DNA of 64,000 nt from Aurelia coerulea (GCA_039566865.1 CM076945.1:7677501-7741500); one strand, 5' to 3'; shown: positions 22,084-34,418, numbered from the stretch's first letter. Notes: generated by a model from the letters alone, not told the origin. Made by a program: numbers and translations.

Positions 22084-22338
22084 AGGCATTGAGTCCATAT
22101 AAATAGCGCGCTCATGACCAATATCAACTTCTTTTCAATCATAAAAAAAGTTGTGATTTAATCGTTATTGAAATTAAACCAAAGAAATTCCTGAGGATAA
22201 TGCAATGATTAAGAAGCCTTTAGTCTCCACTGCTAATGACTTTAGCACTATTGTGCGATAACAAAGGGCCGTTAGCGATTTGTCAGCAAAAATTCAGGAT
22301 AGCGTTAACACTCAGCTATCTATATGGACTCAATGCCT
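22084..22338. mobile_element. TTAA-flanked piggyBac-like MITE, intact copy
   Basis: The ends AGGCATTGAGTCCATATA and (complement) AGGCATTGAGTCCATATA are identical inverted repeats flanked by TTAA at 22080-22083 and 22339-22342. This matches piggyBac target preference. The 255-bp interior has no coding capacity. It is the uninterrupted reference for the copy at 25563-27190. Confidence 0.85.
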
Positions 22339-22614
22339 TTAAGAGGTCATTTTATGAGCTGAAAACCAACGACAAGCACGACCCCCTGCACTTATCAGTC
22401 TACTCCGCCATTGCTAAATCAAATTCAAACAGTCTTTCGCACCTGCGCCTCTATGAGTTTGAAATTCGAAACCTTGCTTTAAACAATAATAGGATTTGTA
22501 TGCAATTTTTACAAATTTTTCTTGAAAACCAAAGGAGTGATACGCCCCTTGGGTACTGAGGCGTGAAGGACAGTTAGCATTTGATTTGGAAATGACGCTA
22601 TCAAGTTAATAATA

Positions 22615-23199
22615 ACAAGGACAGATTTTGTAAGACAATAGCATGAGTTGCTTTTGTTGACAACGGAATTCAAAACGATTTGCGATCGCAGACAAAGGAA
22701 ATTCCCTCAACCACAAACGAAGCCGCAAAAGTTTTTCTGAAACCCAGGTAGCTAGCGCGCTCGTTGTGCATTCCAGAAATTGTTTTTAAGAAAAGACATG
22801 AGCATATATCGAAAGAGGAAGAATATATCTACACATCTACCACGGGCATTTTATTTATTTCGTTCAGAAACTGAGCAGTAAGTATTGTAATAACACACAA
22901 AAAAATAAGAGAATTGAATCGCCTCCTAAGCGGCTTTTTACCAGATAAATAAGATGCCCGAGGTAGCTGCGTAGGTATATCCTTCTTCTTTTGATCTATT
23001 CTCATATTTGCTCTTGAAAACATTTTCTGGAATGCTCAATGAGTGAGCTAGTTACCTGGGTTTCAGAGAAACTTTTGGAGCTTTGTTTGTTTTGAATTAT
23101 TGGTTGAGGGAATTTCCTTTGTCTGTGATCGCTAATCGCTTTGAATTCAGGTGTCAACAAAAGCAACTCATGCTATTGTCTTACAAAGTCTGTTCTTGT
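22615..23199. mobile_element. Palindromic foldback element, copy 1
   Basis: The left arm (ACAAGGACAGATTTTGTAAG, then GCGATCGCAGACAAAGGAAA) is mirrored by the right arm about 300 bases away. Related copies lie at 23227-23830, 35484-36080 and partly at 41275-41625. Short frames in each arm encode a recurring peptide (GFRETFATLFVLNYWLREFP-like), but this is a by-product of the repeat, since it occurs in both inverted arms. Confidence 0.7.
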
Positions 23200-23226
23200 G
23201 GTTAAGAATGTAATCGGTCAAAAGTA

Positions 23227-23830
23227 ACAAGGACAAATTTTGTAACACAATAGCATGAGTTGTTTTGTTGACACCTGAATTCAAATCGATTAGTGATCGC
23301 AGGCAAAGGAAATTCCCTCAACCAGTAATTCAAAACAAACAAAGCCGCAAGAGTTTCTCTGAAACCCAGGTAGCTATCGCGCTCGTTGTTCGTTCGTTGT
23401 GCATTCCAGAAATTGTTTTTATGAGTAAACACGAGCCTATGTCGAAAGAAAAACGATATATCTACACATCTACCATGGGCATTTTATCTCTTTCGTTCAG
23501 AAGCTGAGCAGTAAGTATTTTAATCACACCCTAAAAATAAGTGAAGTGAGTCGCCTCTCAATCGGCTTCTGAACCAAACAAATTAAGTGCCAGAGGCAGA
23601 TGTGTAGATATATCCTTCTTCTTCCAATTTATGCGCATGTTTGCTCTTAAAGATAACTTCTGGAATGCACAATGAGCGCGCTAGCTACCTGGGCTTCAGA
23701 GAAACTTTTGCGCCTTTCTTGTTTTGAATTACTGGTTGAGAGAATTTCCTTTGTCTGCAATCCCTAATCGCTTTGAATTGAGGTGTCAATTAAAAGCTGC
23801 TCCTGCTATTGTCTTACAAAATCTGTCCTA
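23227..23830. mobile_element. Palindromic foldback element, copy 2
   Basis: Same family as 22615-23199, starting only 27 bases after it and in the same layout: ACAAGGACAAATTTTGTAAC at the left, mirrored near 23800-23830. The adjacency suggests tandem duplication or a preferred target. Confidence 0.7.
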
Positions 23831-24473
23831 TTTGTCAAAGATGAAATATTTAACGACATTTACGCCAAATGGAAATTTGCCTTTGCAGGTGCTAAGAACC
23901 TGTAATTTCATGAATAGAGAATACAACGTGAGAGCGTTAAAGCAACTTTAAACTCAAAAGAAACAGGTATTGTATCATGTTGAATCGAGCATATCTACAT
24001 CGATACTGTTTCGAAAATGTTGGCAGCATCATGTTGAATGATAATTTTTTCTATTACCCCCCCCCCCCCCCCCGGAATTCTACCTTGTACTCCAAAGCAC
24101 TTTTGGAACACGAGAAGCTAAGCTTATCGAAAGAGTGTCCTGGTCCTTCCTCTCGATATCACCACATCTTGTGATTCCCTTAGCATGGAATTACAGAGAG
24201 TTGGCGACTCTCGTCACTCTACATTGCAAATTCGACATTGTTCGGGATCCTGCGAACTCCCCCTTTTGTAAATCACAATGGAAAAGACGATAACTCTGAT
24301 TGGTTCGCTGATCAATAGAATGCGTGAAGCATTTTGGGGCATGCGCGAATTCACAAGGAAAAATGAAGAATGTGTAATCGCTAGTGGGCATTTTCCAAAG
24401 CGCTTAAACGGGGGTCCAGCTCTTCTGGAGAAAATTAGAATCGCGAAATAGTCCCGGTTATTGTAACAACAAC

Positions 24474-24512
24474 AGCAATGACAACAACAACAACAACAAC
24501 AATATATTTTTT
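24474..24512. repeat. (CAA)n microsatellite
   Basis: Imperfect ACAACAACA units. A 14-base C-run at about 24058-24072 is another length-unstable tract nearby. I see nothing else in the stretch 23840-24600. Confidence 0.7.
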
Positions 24513-24607
24513 TGCTCAAATCAGCCTATCAATAGCAATAACTATGAACTTGCAATCAGTCTTGGAGAAAATCCGTAAGACTTTCACTGATAGTATCCCG
24601 AACAAGA

Positions 24608-24677
24608 CAGGGGGGCTACTCGAACCACCAACCCTCAGATTGGTAGTGAAGCGCGCTACCGCTGAGCTATCCCCGCA
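24608..24677 (-). tRNA. tRNA-like gene or pseudogene, loop suggests CCA (Trp)
   Basis: On the minus strand the A-box TAGCTCAGCGG, a D-arm, an anticodon-like loop TACCAAT and a T-loop GGTTCGAGT occur in order with tRNA spacing. The loop would present CCA (tryptophan). The anticodon stem has a mismatch, the B-box departs from consensus after GGTTCGA, and the acceptor stem does not pair fully, so a pseudogene or SINE head is likelier than a working tRNA. Confidence 0.45.
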
Positions 24678-25692
24678 TGGACATGTTCGCTAGCCAATCA
24701 AGAGCGACATTTCAATTCATGTGATCCCTTGAGATAATCGATTTATCTCAAGATTTTATTCCCTTCCCTTGAGAAAAGATAACATATATCTTGGGACAAA
24801 ATTTTCAATGGGTTTTAAAGGGAATGTAAGCATATAAAAATGGCTCAAGCCACTTGCGGTCAAATTCTAGCCTATCAGATATCAGGATTTCCTGTCGTCG
24901 TAGATCAGTTACCCAAACATGGTGCGGCACGTGTATCGGCCTATTGTCTTTGCATGGTTAGTTTTCTCGAAGGCTTAGATTATGTTTAATCCTCGTATGT
25001 ATTTAACATGTAGTGTGGTAATGTGGAGAACACTTTGCCCTCGCCTACATATGGCGACCACAATGACCTTTCATACACATGTACAGGATTTTTACAAGAA
25101 ACTTGGATCCGGCCATAGTACTAAAAGTTTCTTAATTCAACAAAAAAATATCTGCATTTTAGTACCACAAGTTTCTTAATTGGTTTTTTAAATGCATGAA
25201 TTGTATTGTCATATAGTGTCTAATACTTCTGGAGATATGTTTCTTGACATTTAGAACAACAAATGGGAATAAACGGTGCTCTATTATATTCAAAAAGATA
25301 AACATGCTAGTTGGTATTAGTCAAGAATAAGGGTTCAATAACTTATTTGCCATAACATACTTGAATTTAAATTTTAGAAGTTTCTTGACACTTCTCGGAC
25401 ATACAGTAGTATTAGAGTTTCTTAAAAAATTTGCCATCTTAATACTAATAAGATCAAATACTAATTTCTTATAAACGAGTTTCTTATAAAAAAACGTGTA
25501 TTCTTTTCATAAGAAACTCTGAATGTACTAGAAACTCAACTCTCAGATCGCCGAAAAATTAAAGGCACTGAGTCCGCATAAATAGCGCGCTCGTGACCAA
25601 TATCAACTTCTTTTCAATCCTAAAACAAAAGTTGTGATTTAATCGCTATTGAAATTAAACCAAAGAAATTCCCAAGGATAATGCAAGGATTA

Positions 25693-26478
25693 AAGCTTGG
25701 TTCACACTAGGCGTATAACTGCGTTTAAGTGCGTTTAATAGGTTTTATGCTTGCGGGTTTAACTTAAACGTCAAGTGGGAATGACCAGGGCGTTTAAATT
25801 TGAGAAGATAAACGCACTTAAACACTCGAAAATGATAAACGCGCATATCAAAAAATTTTGATCTTGGCGTTTAAAGTTCAAAAGCGCCGAAAAATCTTGA
25901 TGATTAACGCCATTGAAATTGATATTGCGTTGTCCATTGTCAGACTTTTCAATGCCAGGATGCATTAAATCAAGCAGATACTTGAAGACTTGAACCTATC
26001 AGGGGACATTCGCAAGTACCGGAAAAAATATTCTCGACCATTCTTGAGTTCTTCAAAAAGAGTGGAAAAACGCCATAGCTGTCTCAGTTCTTAAAATTGT
26101 TATGTATCCAACATCTTCTCGCTCTCTTCCCTTTCTTTTTCTTCAAACTTTTAAGCCTTTGCAAACGTGAGAGCTTTATTAAAATTGACAATCTTTTCCG
26201 CAGCGTCTCTCTGCTTATCTCTACCTGCTAGTGCCCAACAACCCCGCCAACAACGAATTAAAAAGTGCAGGTCATATTTCGCAATTGACAACTTTTTTGG
26301 AAGATAAACGCACTTAAACTCCAATGGAAACGAGAGAGAAACGATGCGTTTAAATGCGTTTATCTTCTCAAATTTAAACGCCCTGGTCATTCCCACTTGA
26401 CGTTTAAGTTAAACCTGCAAGCATAAAACCCATTAAACGCACTTAAACGCAGTTATACGCCTAGTGTGAACCAAGCTT
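25693..26478. mobile_element. TIR element with about 130-bp arms (AAGCTTGGTTCACAC)
   Basis: AAGCTTGGTTCACACTAGGC at the left is exactly mirrored at the right, and the mirror continues through GCGTTTAAGTGCGTTTAA and beyond. It sits between TA dinucleotides (25691-25692, 26479-26480). TTA is possible as a 3-bp target, so Tc1/mariner and Harbinger types both remain open. GCGTTTAA/TTAAACGC is repeated many times inside. No transposase. Confidence 0.75.
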
Positions 26479-26579
26479 TAGAAGCCTTTGGTCTCCACTG
26501 CTAATGGCTTTAGCACTATTGTGCGATAACAAAGGGCCATCAGCAGTTTGTCAGCAAAATTCAGGATAGCGTTAACGCT

Positions 26580-27155
26580 TAGACTGATGATATGGTCGTA
26601 GTTATCGCTATTGAAATACTGCCGGACGCTCCTAACTACGACTCATAATCAAACGCCATTATTTTGAAATGACTATGCCTGCCTCGTTTCGATAAGGGCC
26701 TAGGCGCAGAAAAGCACAAAAATTTGTAGTTTTCAAATGAAACACATTGATTTTAAAACTTCACAATAAATCAGTTAATGCTTAGCGAAAGCAGCAAAAT
26801 AGTACCTACGTACAAAATTTGATATTGTCGCCAACTGTTTTCATGGTATTTTTGTTCGTAAGACTTTGTTCTGTCCGGCCAAACTCCTTGAAACTCTGCT
26901 TTGAGCTTCGAGTTTCCGTTGGTCAATGGTCAATATCAATCAATCGAATCTGCAGAAATTCTAATGGCGTTGTATTTGTTGTATACTTTGTACATGACTG
27001 TGTATAGCAGCCTCGTTCCCAAGGGCATTCAAAAGTGAAAAAAGTCAGTCCAAAAATATTGCCGTAATATCATGAGTCCCAGTAAGAGCGATCTCGGTCT
27101 GGCGTAATAGTCTCGTTTTGGATAGCGATTACTGGGACTCACTGTAATCAGTCTA
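26580..27155. mobile_element. Mutator-like MITE, TAGACTGATTAC family, copy 1
   Basis: The ends TAGACTGAT and (complement) TAGACTGATTACAGTGAG are flanked by the exact 9-bp repeat GTTAACGCT (26571-26579, 27156-27164). The intact related element has GTTAACACT at the same place, confirming the insertion point. Same family as 43663-44107. Confidence 0.85.
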
Positions 27156-27194
27156 GTTAACGCTCAGCTATTTATATGGACTCAATGCCTTTAA

Positions 27195-28690
27195 GAAACT
27201 CGAGTACTGGAAAAATATTGGCTACTTCAGAAATGTCCGCTGTTTGTTGTATTTTACTGAGGTTTAATAAAACTTGGAAAAGAATAGAATTTGGATGAAA
27301 AAGGTGCAGGAGATCTCTCACCGATAAATACAACGTGAATTTGAGAAACCTTCTGAGAAACTGCTAAGAACTTTCACCACTCAAAATCTGATAAAATATT
27401 TAAGAAATTTACAGTACTGGGTCAATTTATCAGTTTTTCATGAGAGTACGCCTACCCGTATGTTTTTTAGAAGAAACTGCCCATAAGAAGAACAACTCTC
27501 AGATCGCCTAAAAATTAGGAAGCTCCAGTACTCGGAGAATATAAGCTAAGAAACTATTTACTTTGATAAAGGAAATCCTTGGTATATTTTACTTTACTTT
27601 CACTTGTTTCATGTATAATATTACTCGTAAGGTACTCGAGTAATGAAATGCTTAAAAACATTGTTTTGAAATGTCAAGGAGGGCACAGGTAGTCAACATG
27701 AAGATTATTATGGAACCTTTAAGAAGCTCTTAAGAAACTCTGAGTACTCAAAATCTGATAATTTTAAGAAACTTTCAGTACTGGCCAAAATTTTTAGTTT
27801 TTTATATAAAAAATATGTGTACTCGTTTGTGTAAGATGCAGGAAATGTCTTTACGTTGATACATGGATTTTAAATATGAAATCACATTCCTCAGCTAAAA
27901 GTCTTTGTTTACATCTTACCCGTATTTTTATACGAAACTATGAATTAGAGCTAGGACTGAAAGTTTCATGAAATTATCAGATTTTGAGCATTCAGAGTTT
28001 CTTATGAGTTCCTTACGAGTTATGAACATAACAATCTTAATGTTTAGTTCATATGCCTGGTCAATATTTCAAAACGAAGTTGGTTGAAGCACTTCCATGT
28101 TTGGACAGTATTCAAATACCTTCCAGGTAATATGTGAGATTAAAGTAACAATGTGCTACTGATTTCCTTGACTAAAATAAATGGTTACTTACATAAATTG
28201 TGCATGCACTGGAGTTTCTTGATTTTTGCCGATCTGAGAGTGAAGCTTCCAAAGCAGTTTCTTATAAAAAAAATACGTGTATACGCTTTAACGAGCAAGT
28301 CAGTTTGCAGTAACATGAACACACATGTATTTTTTCCATAAGAAACTGCTTACGCATAAGAAGTTCAACTCTCAGATCGAAACTCCAGTACTTGCTAAAT
28401 GTTATCTAAGTATCCATTTATCTTAGTCGAGGAAATCCTGAGCACCTTTTTACTTTATTTTAACATATTGCTTCGAAGGAACTTGAATAATGTCTAAACG
28501 TGGGAACGGCTTCAAACAACTTCGTTTTGAAATGTTCGCCAGGGCACAGGAAGGAAATATTTAGATTGTTATGTAACTCGTAAGAAACTCGTAAGAAACT
28601 CTGAGCATTCAACATCTGATAATTTTAAGACACTTGCAATACTGGATCAAATTCCTAGTTTCTTATGAAAAAATGCCTGTCATGAAACAA
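27195..28690. repeat. Dispersed repeat rich in AAGAAACT / CAGTACT words
   Basis: Sentences such as AAGAAACTCTGAGTACTC then AAAATCTGATAATTTTAA, and TTTCTTATAAAAAA with ACGTGTA, recur in both orientations across 25200-25560 and 27195-28690, and again at 4375-4700. They appear to be several degenerate foldback copies. ACTCTCAGATCGCC occurs at about 25544, 27506 and 28366 (partial). No protein frame is convincing. Confidence 0.55.
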
Positions 28691-28699
28691 AATTTTCTT

Positions 28700-29725
28700 T
28701 AGTTATACTACCTTGGAATCTCCTTGCAATACAGGCCAATGTTTGAGTTGAAAAAGAGCTTGTTGAAAAATCCACTCTTGCTTCAGAACAGTATTTACAG
28801 CTTGATAGATTGGAACGTTCTTTTTAACGAGCAAGTGATTACAAAAACATAATGACACAACAGAACTCACCACAACTGTCTTTGAACAGATGTAAGACAT
28901 AGAAAAAATTTCATTGCGTTCATAAGTACGGCTTTCAACCATGAACCTCCTTTCTCGTCAAGTAAGTTTTATTCACCTGATAAGCCCGTAGTTATTCTAT
29001 GCTCGTTTTCAACGACAGGTGCACTTTTCCGTTTAGTTAGACTTTTGACCTTTTGTACCTTGTTTCCCCGTGTTCTTTGATTCATTAAATTCCATTGTTT
29101 CCCTGCGTTCTTTAATTTACTGATCTCTCTTCACTGCGGTGTGTGTTAGTAGACTCGCGATTTAAGTTCCTCCATTTTCGCTCATTGGATTAGATTGAGG
29201 TTGTTGTTTAGCCCCACTACACAAGGACCCTCAACTTACGCTCATCTAATTGAAGTGAATTTATGTTGTTGTTGCCGCTCCAGTGAGGGCCTTATTGCCA
29301 AACTCTTCTCAAAACGGCAAAAAATTTCCTGCTGGGAACAAATTTGTTCCCCGACCAATCAGGATGCAAGAATTGAAATAACTTGATCGGATTGGCTGAT
29401 TCTTCTTCAATTTAAACTTCCCGCCAAAGACGAACAACGCGTTTCCACTGAACTGCTGCAACGATCAAAATCTCAAAGTAGCGAGCGAATTTATGAGATC
29501 TTTTGCAACACCAAACAACCAAAATATCACTTTTACGTGGGAGTTTTTTGCTTTAATAGCTCAAAGAAACATTCATCTAAGGGTCTCTAAGTACCAATAG
29601 CTTGTTTTGCTGTGTAGCACTTCAGGAAAACCACTTTTTGCGGCGTTTTATGGTCAGTGGTTTTGAGAAAAAATGGCAGGTGATTTAGGCCATGTCCGTT
29701 TCTGGAAGCGTATGGCCATGAGTCA
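28700..29725. other. No confident gene
   Basis: A 79-codon minus-strand frame at 28703-28942 and a 63-codon plus-strand frame at 29195-29386 are unrecognised and without splice support. I see no repeat structure beyond short T-rich runs. Confidence 0.35.
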
Positions 29726-29734
29726 TAGTTATAG

Positions 29735-29802
29735 TAGCCTGCGTGCAGCCTTATCTCCTTAAAAGTCTATAAATTCGAGGAGTTGAGGCTGCATGCAGGC
29801 TC
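29735..29802. mobile_element. Mutator-like hairpin MITE, TAGCCTGCGTGCAG family, 68 bp
   Basis: TAGCCTGCGTGCAGCC at the left is mirrored by GGCTGCATGCAGGCTC at the right. The element is flanked by the exact 9-bp duplication TAGTTATAG (29726-29734, 29803-29811). The last base of the right TIR has mutated. Confidence 0.85.
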
Positions 29803-30089
29803 TAGTTATAGCGTCCATAAGTCTATCAATAGCAATAACGAACATATGATCAGTCTAGTTGCTGTTGTCGCTTCAGTAGTTGTAGCAGCATATCAGTTCA
29901 GGCAAAGAGCGAAACTACGACTAATCAGTCTAGTCTGTTAGTACAATGTAAACTAGTGATTATTTTAAAGTACGACATGCACAAGAGTATTGATTGAACA
30001 AAACTTTTCGAGCTTCAGTCTTCATCAGGTCTCGACCTGATCAAAGTTAAGCTTGCTTTCATTAGCATAAATCCCAAATCTTTTAAAAA

Positions 30090-31215
30090 GGTTGAGATGA
30101 ATCTAGGTATGACCTATTTCTTTGAACTGAATTTGCTTCAAAGAAACGGTTAGCTCTTTACTATTATATTTTCATGAAATCTTCAATATTTCCAGAATCA
30201 AAGTAGTTTTCTTCTTTTTTAAGAATTCAAGAACATTTTGAAAGAAGGCAAAACCATCGTAATTTTTAAGCTTTTGAGGAATCACAAAAAGTTTCAGGGA
30301 AGACTATGTTTAGATTTAGACATTTGATGACGTCACATTCTCAAATGAGTTTAAATATTGAATACGCTTTGATTTCGAAAAATATTGAAGACTTCTGAGC
30401 TGAAAAGTACAATTGTACCGGGGGAGTCAGAAAAAAGAATTCCCGCTTGGAAGGCCACTGCTCCATGAATATCAAAGCAATAGTATTGAAAACTGTCTTG
30501 TTTTATTGCCAATATGTTCAATTAGGCTCAGTAATTTACCCGGCCTTAATCGGCCGTTCCTTCCCGTGGATATGGGTGATTTTTGGAAAAAGCCCCTTCC
30601 AAAAACCTGCAAAAACTAATGAAAACAATGAGCAAATTTTCCTTCCTAAAATTGATGACACTCACATAAATTCATGTATTTGTCCTCTTGGGCAAATGGA
30701 ATCCCCCTGAATAGGTCATCGATACCAGGGGGAGGAATTTTTCATCCTCCCAAGAGGATAGCACGTGCTAAAGCGTCCACAACAAGTCATTGCTGTAAGG
30801 CCATCGTAAGGCAGAAATGTTAGGGAAATTTGTTCATGATTTTGGGCACGTTTTGAAGGTTTTTTGAAGCGGCTTTCTCGAGAAATCCCTCATAATTTCA
30901 GAATGGAGTGGCCGATTTCAGTCAGGTAAATCTTATAGTAGATTTGAACATTTCTACCATCAAACTTTATATTTGCTGATATCATTGTCTTGATATCCAG
31001 GGAGCCGTGACCTTTCAAACGGGCATTCTTTTTTCTGACTTACCCGGTAGAAGGGTAGAATCATAGCATAGTAGCTCAAGTTTCTTTCAAGCCATTAAGT
31101 CATTGAATGTTAGACCCACCTTTTTACACCAATTTAAAGATTTGAAACATATACTGCTTTGATTTCAAAAGGGGGTTCAACTTCCAACGGCTTTTCTCCG
31201 CCTTAGCTTGGTTGC
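30090..31215. mobile_element. Foldback repeat interrupted by a mariner-like element
   Basis: The outer parts (30090-30415 and 31050-31215) match the two sides of the family seen at 52310-52815, including ATTTGATGACGTCACATTC and the word TTTCTTTCAAGCCATT. The inserted element 30418-31047 lies exactly between them. Confidence 0.6.
30418..31047. mobile_element. mariner-like element, TA target, CCGGG(GG)AGTCAG ends
   Basis: CCGGGGGAGTCAGAAAAAAG is mirrored by the right end (complement CCGGGTAAGTCAGAAAAAAG). The element is flanked by TA at 30416-30417 and 31048-31049. Fragments of the same family occur at 41640-41850 and 47230-47350 (GTGAGTCAGAAAAAACAC), and an end-like piece at about 51500-51523. 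No transposase frame. Confidence 0.75.
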
Positions 31216-31840
31216 AAGTAGAGTCTTGGTTGTACCGGTTATCCCAAAAAAAGTACTCCTGTTTAAGATGGTATCAAGAATATTTCATAACTAATATGAA
31301 TGATGTTCTCACTTAGATATTGGGTATGACTAATGCAAGTTATAATGATTATTCGACTTAAGAGTTAAATTCACGATTTTCATAACATCGTATTTAACGT
31401 TGTTAAAGAATTATTGTGGGGTGAGTGGCCGCGCGGCTGAAACAGTTTCCGTCAGATGACTGAAGTTAAGCTCGGTCGAGTGAGATCAAACTTTCTTTTT
31501 TCTCTATTCATTTCAAATATTTACAATAAATCTTACTTTCTACTGTACTTATCTAATTACTATACACCACCACAGGGACGACACCAAAGGGAGCAAAAGA
31601 CAATGACTACCCAATGGCCAAACCATAAAGACACGCAACATTAAACTACATACAACTAAACTACAAACGATGAAAAAACTAGTTACACTACTTACAAAGC
31701 TACTCTATTAATTATTCTACTTAAAAAATTACTCTGCAATACATAAATGTTAAAAAACGGGCTATGGTGGTCGTGGAAACTCGTGGTGTAGCCTGGGATT
31801 TTCTAATCAAGTCGACCAGTTTGATGGATAAAATTTAAGG

Positions 31841-32898
31841 TTACGAGAAGAGAAGTATGCTTTTATTGAGGTCATTAGGAAGGCTCTTATCACCATACAA
31901 TAAAACGTGCACCAAAGCCTCGTTTGAATCATTGATATATCCATTTGGTTGTAATAGAGCTAACACTCCAGCGAGGAGATCTCTTCGCGGTACTTCAAAG
32001 GAAGGGCAGAGCAGAAAAAAGTGTTCCGTATCCTCGATGCCATCGTTCGACGGGCACAATGGGTTTATGGTATCCCTGAAATTATGCTTGAATTTGTGAA
32101 AGTTTAGTTTGCTGAGACCAACCCTCAATTGACAAAGGTGAGATAAACCTATTGGGTCATGAATACCAAAAAAGGGTTATGTAGGAGGTCGAATTATGGA
32201 GAAAATTGTTTTCTTAAAAACAGCAACCGACTGTGCAAGTCTAATTTCAGGATCAAGTTTATTCCATTCAGATAAGCACTGAGGATTGAAGCTACGTTCG
32301 AATTTTTCTGTTCTTGCCTTTATTCGCTCAATGACATCTTGGTTGCGAAGACAGTATTGCAACGGTCGTTGAGGTGGAAGTGGATTCTTCATGTACACTG
32401 GGGTGAGATTATTCAAGATCTTATCAAACAAGGTAAGGCGTCTGCTCCACCTTCGGCAATTTAGTGATTCCCAGCCAAGCTCTGTGACAACTTATCTCGC
32501 GACGTTCCTCTCCATGTTCCCGTAATAGCCCGAGCAGCAGAATACTGTACAGATTCCAATTTTTCCATTAGGCTTGGTAAAGTAATGTTACCACTGAAAT
32601 CACAAACTTTTGCCGGATTATGGTAAATAACATCCCCATAGTCTAGATGGGGTCTTACATAGAGCTTGTATAATTCATTTAGAGCATGCCTGGGCAGATA
32701 TTTGGAGAGATGTCTCAGCAAGCCAATACCCTTTCTTGTTTTAGAAATAGCTGATTTGATATGAGCAGAAAAAGACAATTTTGAATCCAGGATGATTCCT
32801 AAGCGTTTATGTTCATCTACTCTCATCACTGGCATGTTATTAAAACGAATTTCTCGATGTTCAGAATCGATTCTTTTCTTTGAAAGTACTAATTCCAC
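31841..32898 (-). pseudogene. LINE reverse transcriptase, C-terminal fragments
   Basis: Three minus-strand segments (32898-32461, 32431-32177, 32128-31841) give the region C-terminal to an RT core. The first has a LGIILDSKLSFSAHI thumb-like motif and the YVRPHLDYGDVIYH block. Next come a WNKLDPEIR block and finally a CP...EDTEHFFLLCPSF zinc-knuckle-like end, all typical of Jockey/CR1-group non-LTR retrotransposons. Stops or frameshifts separate the segments (for example the stop after IIRPPT at 32177). The RT catalytic FADD region is missing, so it is an inactive 5'-truncated copy. It belongs to a different subfamily from 43038-46339. Confidence 0.8.
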
Positions 32899-32975
32899 AG
32901 CTCAAACTCCGGATGGGTGACCACAGATCAAACTCCGGATGGGTGAGATCAAACTCCGCATGGGTGACCTCTTGG
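32897..32975. repeat. Short tandem repeat, unit GATCAAACTCCGGATGGGTGA
   Basis: Three units of 21-31 bases (CTCAAACTCCGGATGGGTGA and variants) sit immediately upstream of the LINE fragment in its own orientation. They may be part of that element or of its insertion site. Confidence 0.6.
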
Positions 32976-32979
32976 AGGT

Positions 32980-34290
32980 CCGACCTCGCAACTCACCTCG
33001 CCGTCCTTCGGAATTGCTAGAAATACTTCCAGCACATTTAAAAATAAATTACTGGAAAAAAGATATATATAGTTTTATTAAAAGGGCACTCTTTCCCCCT
33101 TTGCCCCTCTTAGAAAAGGCCAGGAAGGGCCCTCCCCCCCCCCCCCCCGCGCCGCCTTCCGACGTTTCTTTTTTTTTTAAGCTCCTTTACATCAATAAAA
33201 TACTTACAGTTTAGATGCCGGTGTCACTTGTCAGAACAGCATTTACCTTCCCTATTCGCAGGGAACCGAAGTAATTGCGTCACAGGTAAATAGTAGCAAT
33301 TGACGAACTTTCTCCAGTTCACACTCGTAAGACCTAAATATCAACTATGATTGTATTCTAGTAGCTGTGTTTGTTTGAGACGTCAAATTCAGAGTTCCAG
33401 GGGCGGATCCAGGGGGGTCAAGCACCTGTCAGAGTTGCAAGGAAATCATTTAATTTTGGGAAAGGCAAGATTCCAACAATCTTCTGTTGTGAAGTATTAT
33501 TTAAATTATTACTTGTTAAAATCGTTGAATGATAAATTTTCATGAAATCACCGTATTCTCATTTCTCAGCCCGCCCCCCCTACCCCTTGAGCCCAATTCA
33601 TCGATGGTAAATTTGTCGTAGGGCATCCTCCTGCAGCTTTGATCGTCGCAAACAAAAAGTCTTTATTCATAGGGGGAATCTCCGCGTTTCCATTCCCAAA
33701 TCCTCTTGCGGAGGCAGGCACAGGGCAACTCGCGTAAGGAAGGCGCCTTGGTGCAAACCAATCAGCTGCATGAGGGTTGCTTGAAATTGGCGGGAGCACC
33801 CGTAGTTTGAAACTGAGGGGTGCAAGCCAATCGGAAAGAACCTCAAGCCAATAAGAACGTCTGATATAATAATATAATAATAATAATCTTTCATATTTAA
33901 CAGGTTAATTTGTTCAGTAAATAAGATTACTGTTATCAATCAAAGACCTGTATGACCAGAATGTAAGACCAGATAGAAATGACTGGACCATTAGCCAATC
34001 ACCAGATGAAGAACAAACTGCTTACAAAACAGAATGCCGCGCAAGAACATGGCGGCCAATGTTCTCAAAGCCAACAACCAGGCCGAGTTCATCACTGCTC
34101 AAACTAACTTTACTGTCTGGATGCTGGCTGCTGCGGCAGTTTATATCTGTGAAATCAGCTATTCTCTTTCAACCTACTCCCTAATTAATATTGATGCACT
34201 TGTCGCGATAATCGATACACATGAAAGTGTGGTTTCCTCATGGTTCAATCTATGAATAGCTGCTTCTGCTTTTAAAAAACTTATGCTAAG
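32980..34290. other. No gene; G/C-run repeat remnants
   Basis: A C-run of about 18 bases (33132-33149) lies in a block similar, inverted, to 560-620. CAGGGGCGGATCCAGG at about 33399 is a hAT-type left end with no partner found. A plus-strand frame at 34034-34255 is unrecognised. Confidence 0.4.
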
Positions 34291-34297
34291 CAGTGGC

Positions 34298-34373
34298 TAG
34301 ACTTGCCCCAAGTTTATTTCGTCAAAAAGGACAGGCTTATTTCAGGTGACAAAATAGGCTTGGAGCAAGTATA
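34298..34373. mobile_element. Mutator-like MITE, TAGACTTGCC family, 76 bp
   Basis: The ends TAGACTTGCCCCAAGTTT and (complement) TATACTTGCTCCAAGCC are diverged. The flanks AGCAGTGGC and AACAGTAGT are a decayed 9-bp duplication (6 of 9). This is the oldest-looking of the four copies in the window. Confidence 0.65.
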
Positions 34374-34418
34374 AACAGTAGTAAAGTAGAAAATGGGAAA
34401 GTTCAGAATGATCACTAA

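Larger units (their letters stand above)
25563..27190. mobile_element. TTAA-flanked piggyBac-like MITE split by two insertions
   Basis: The ends AGGCACTGAGTCCGCATA and (complement) AGGCATTGAGTCCATATA are flanked by TTAA (25559-25562, 27191-27194). The interior matches 22084-22338 closely except for two inserts, 25693-26478 and 26580-27155. Comparison with the intact copy gives the insertion points almost to the base. Confidence 0.85.

Noticed and set aside
24608..24677. Functional tRNA-Trp
   Set aside because: The anticodon and acceptor stems do not pair fully and the B-box is degenerate, so it is listed only as tRNA-like.
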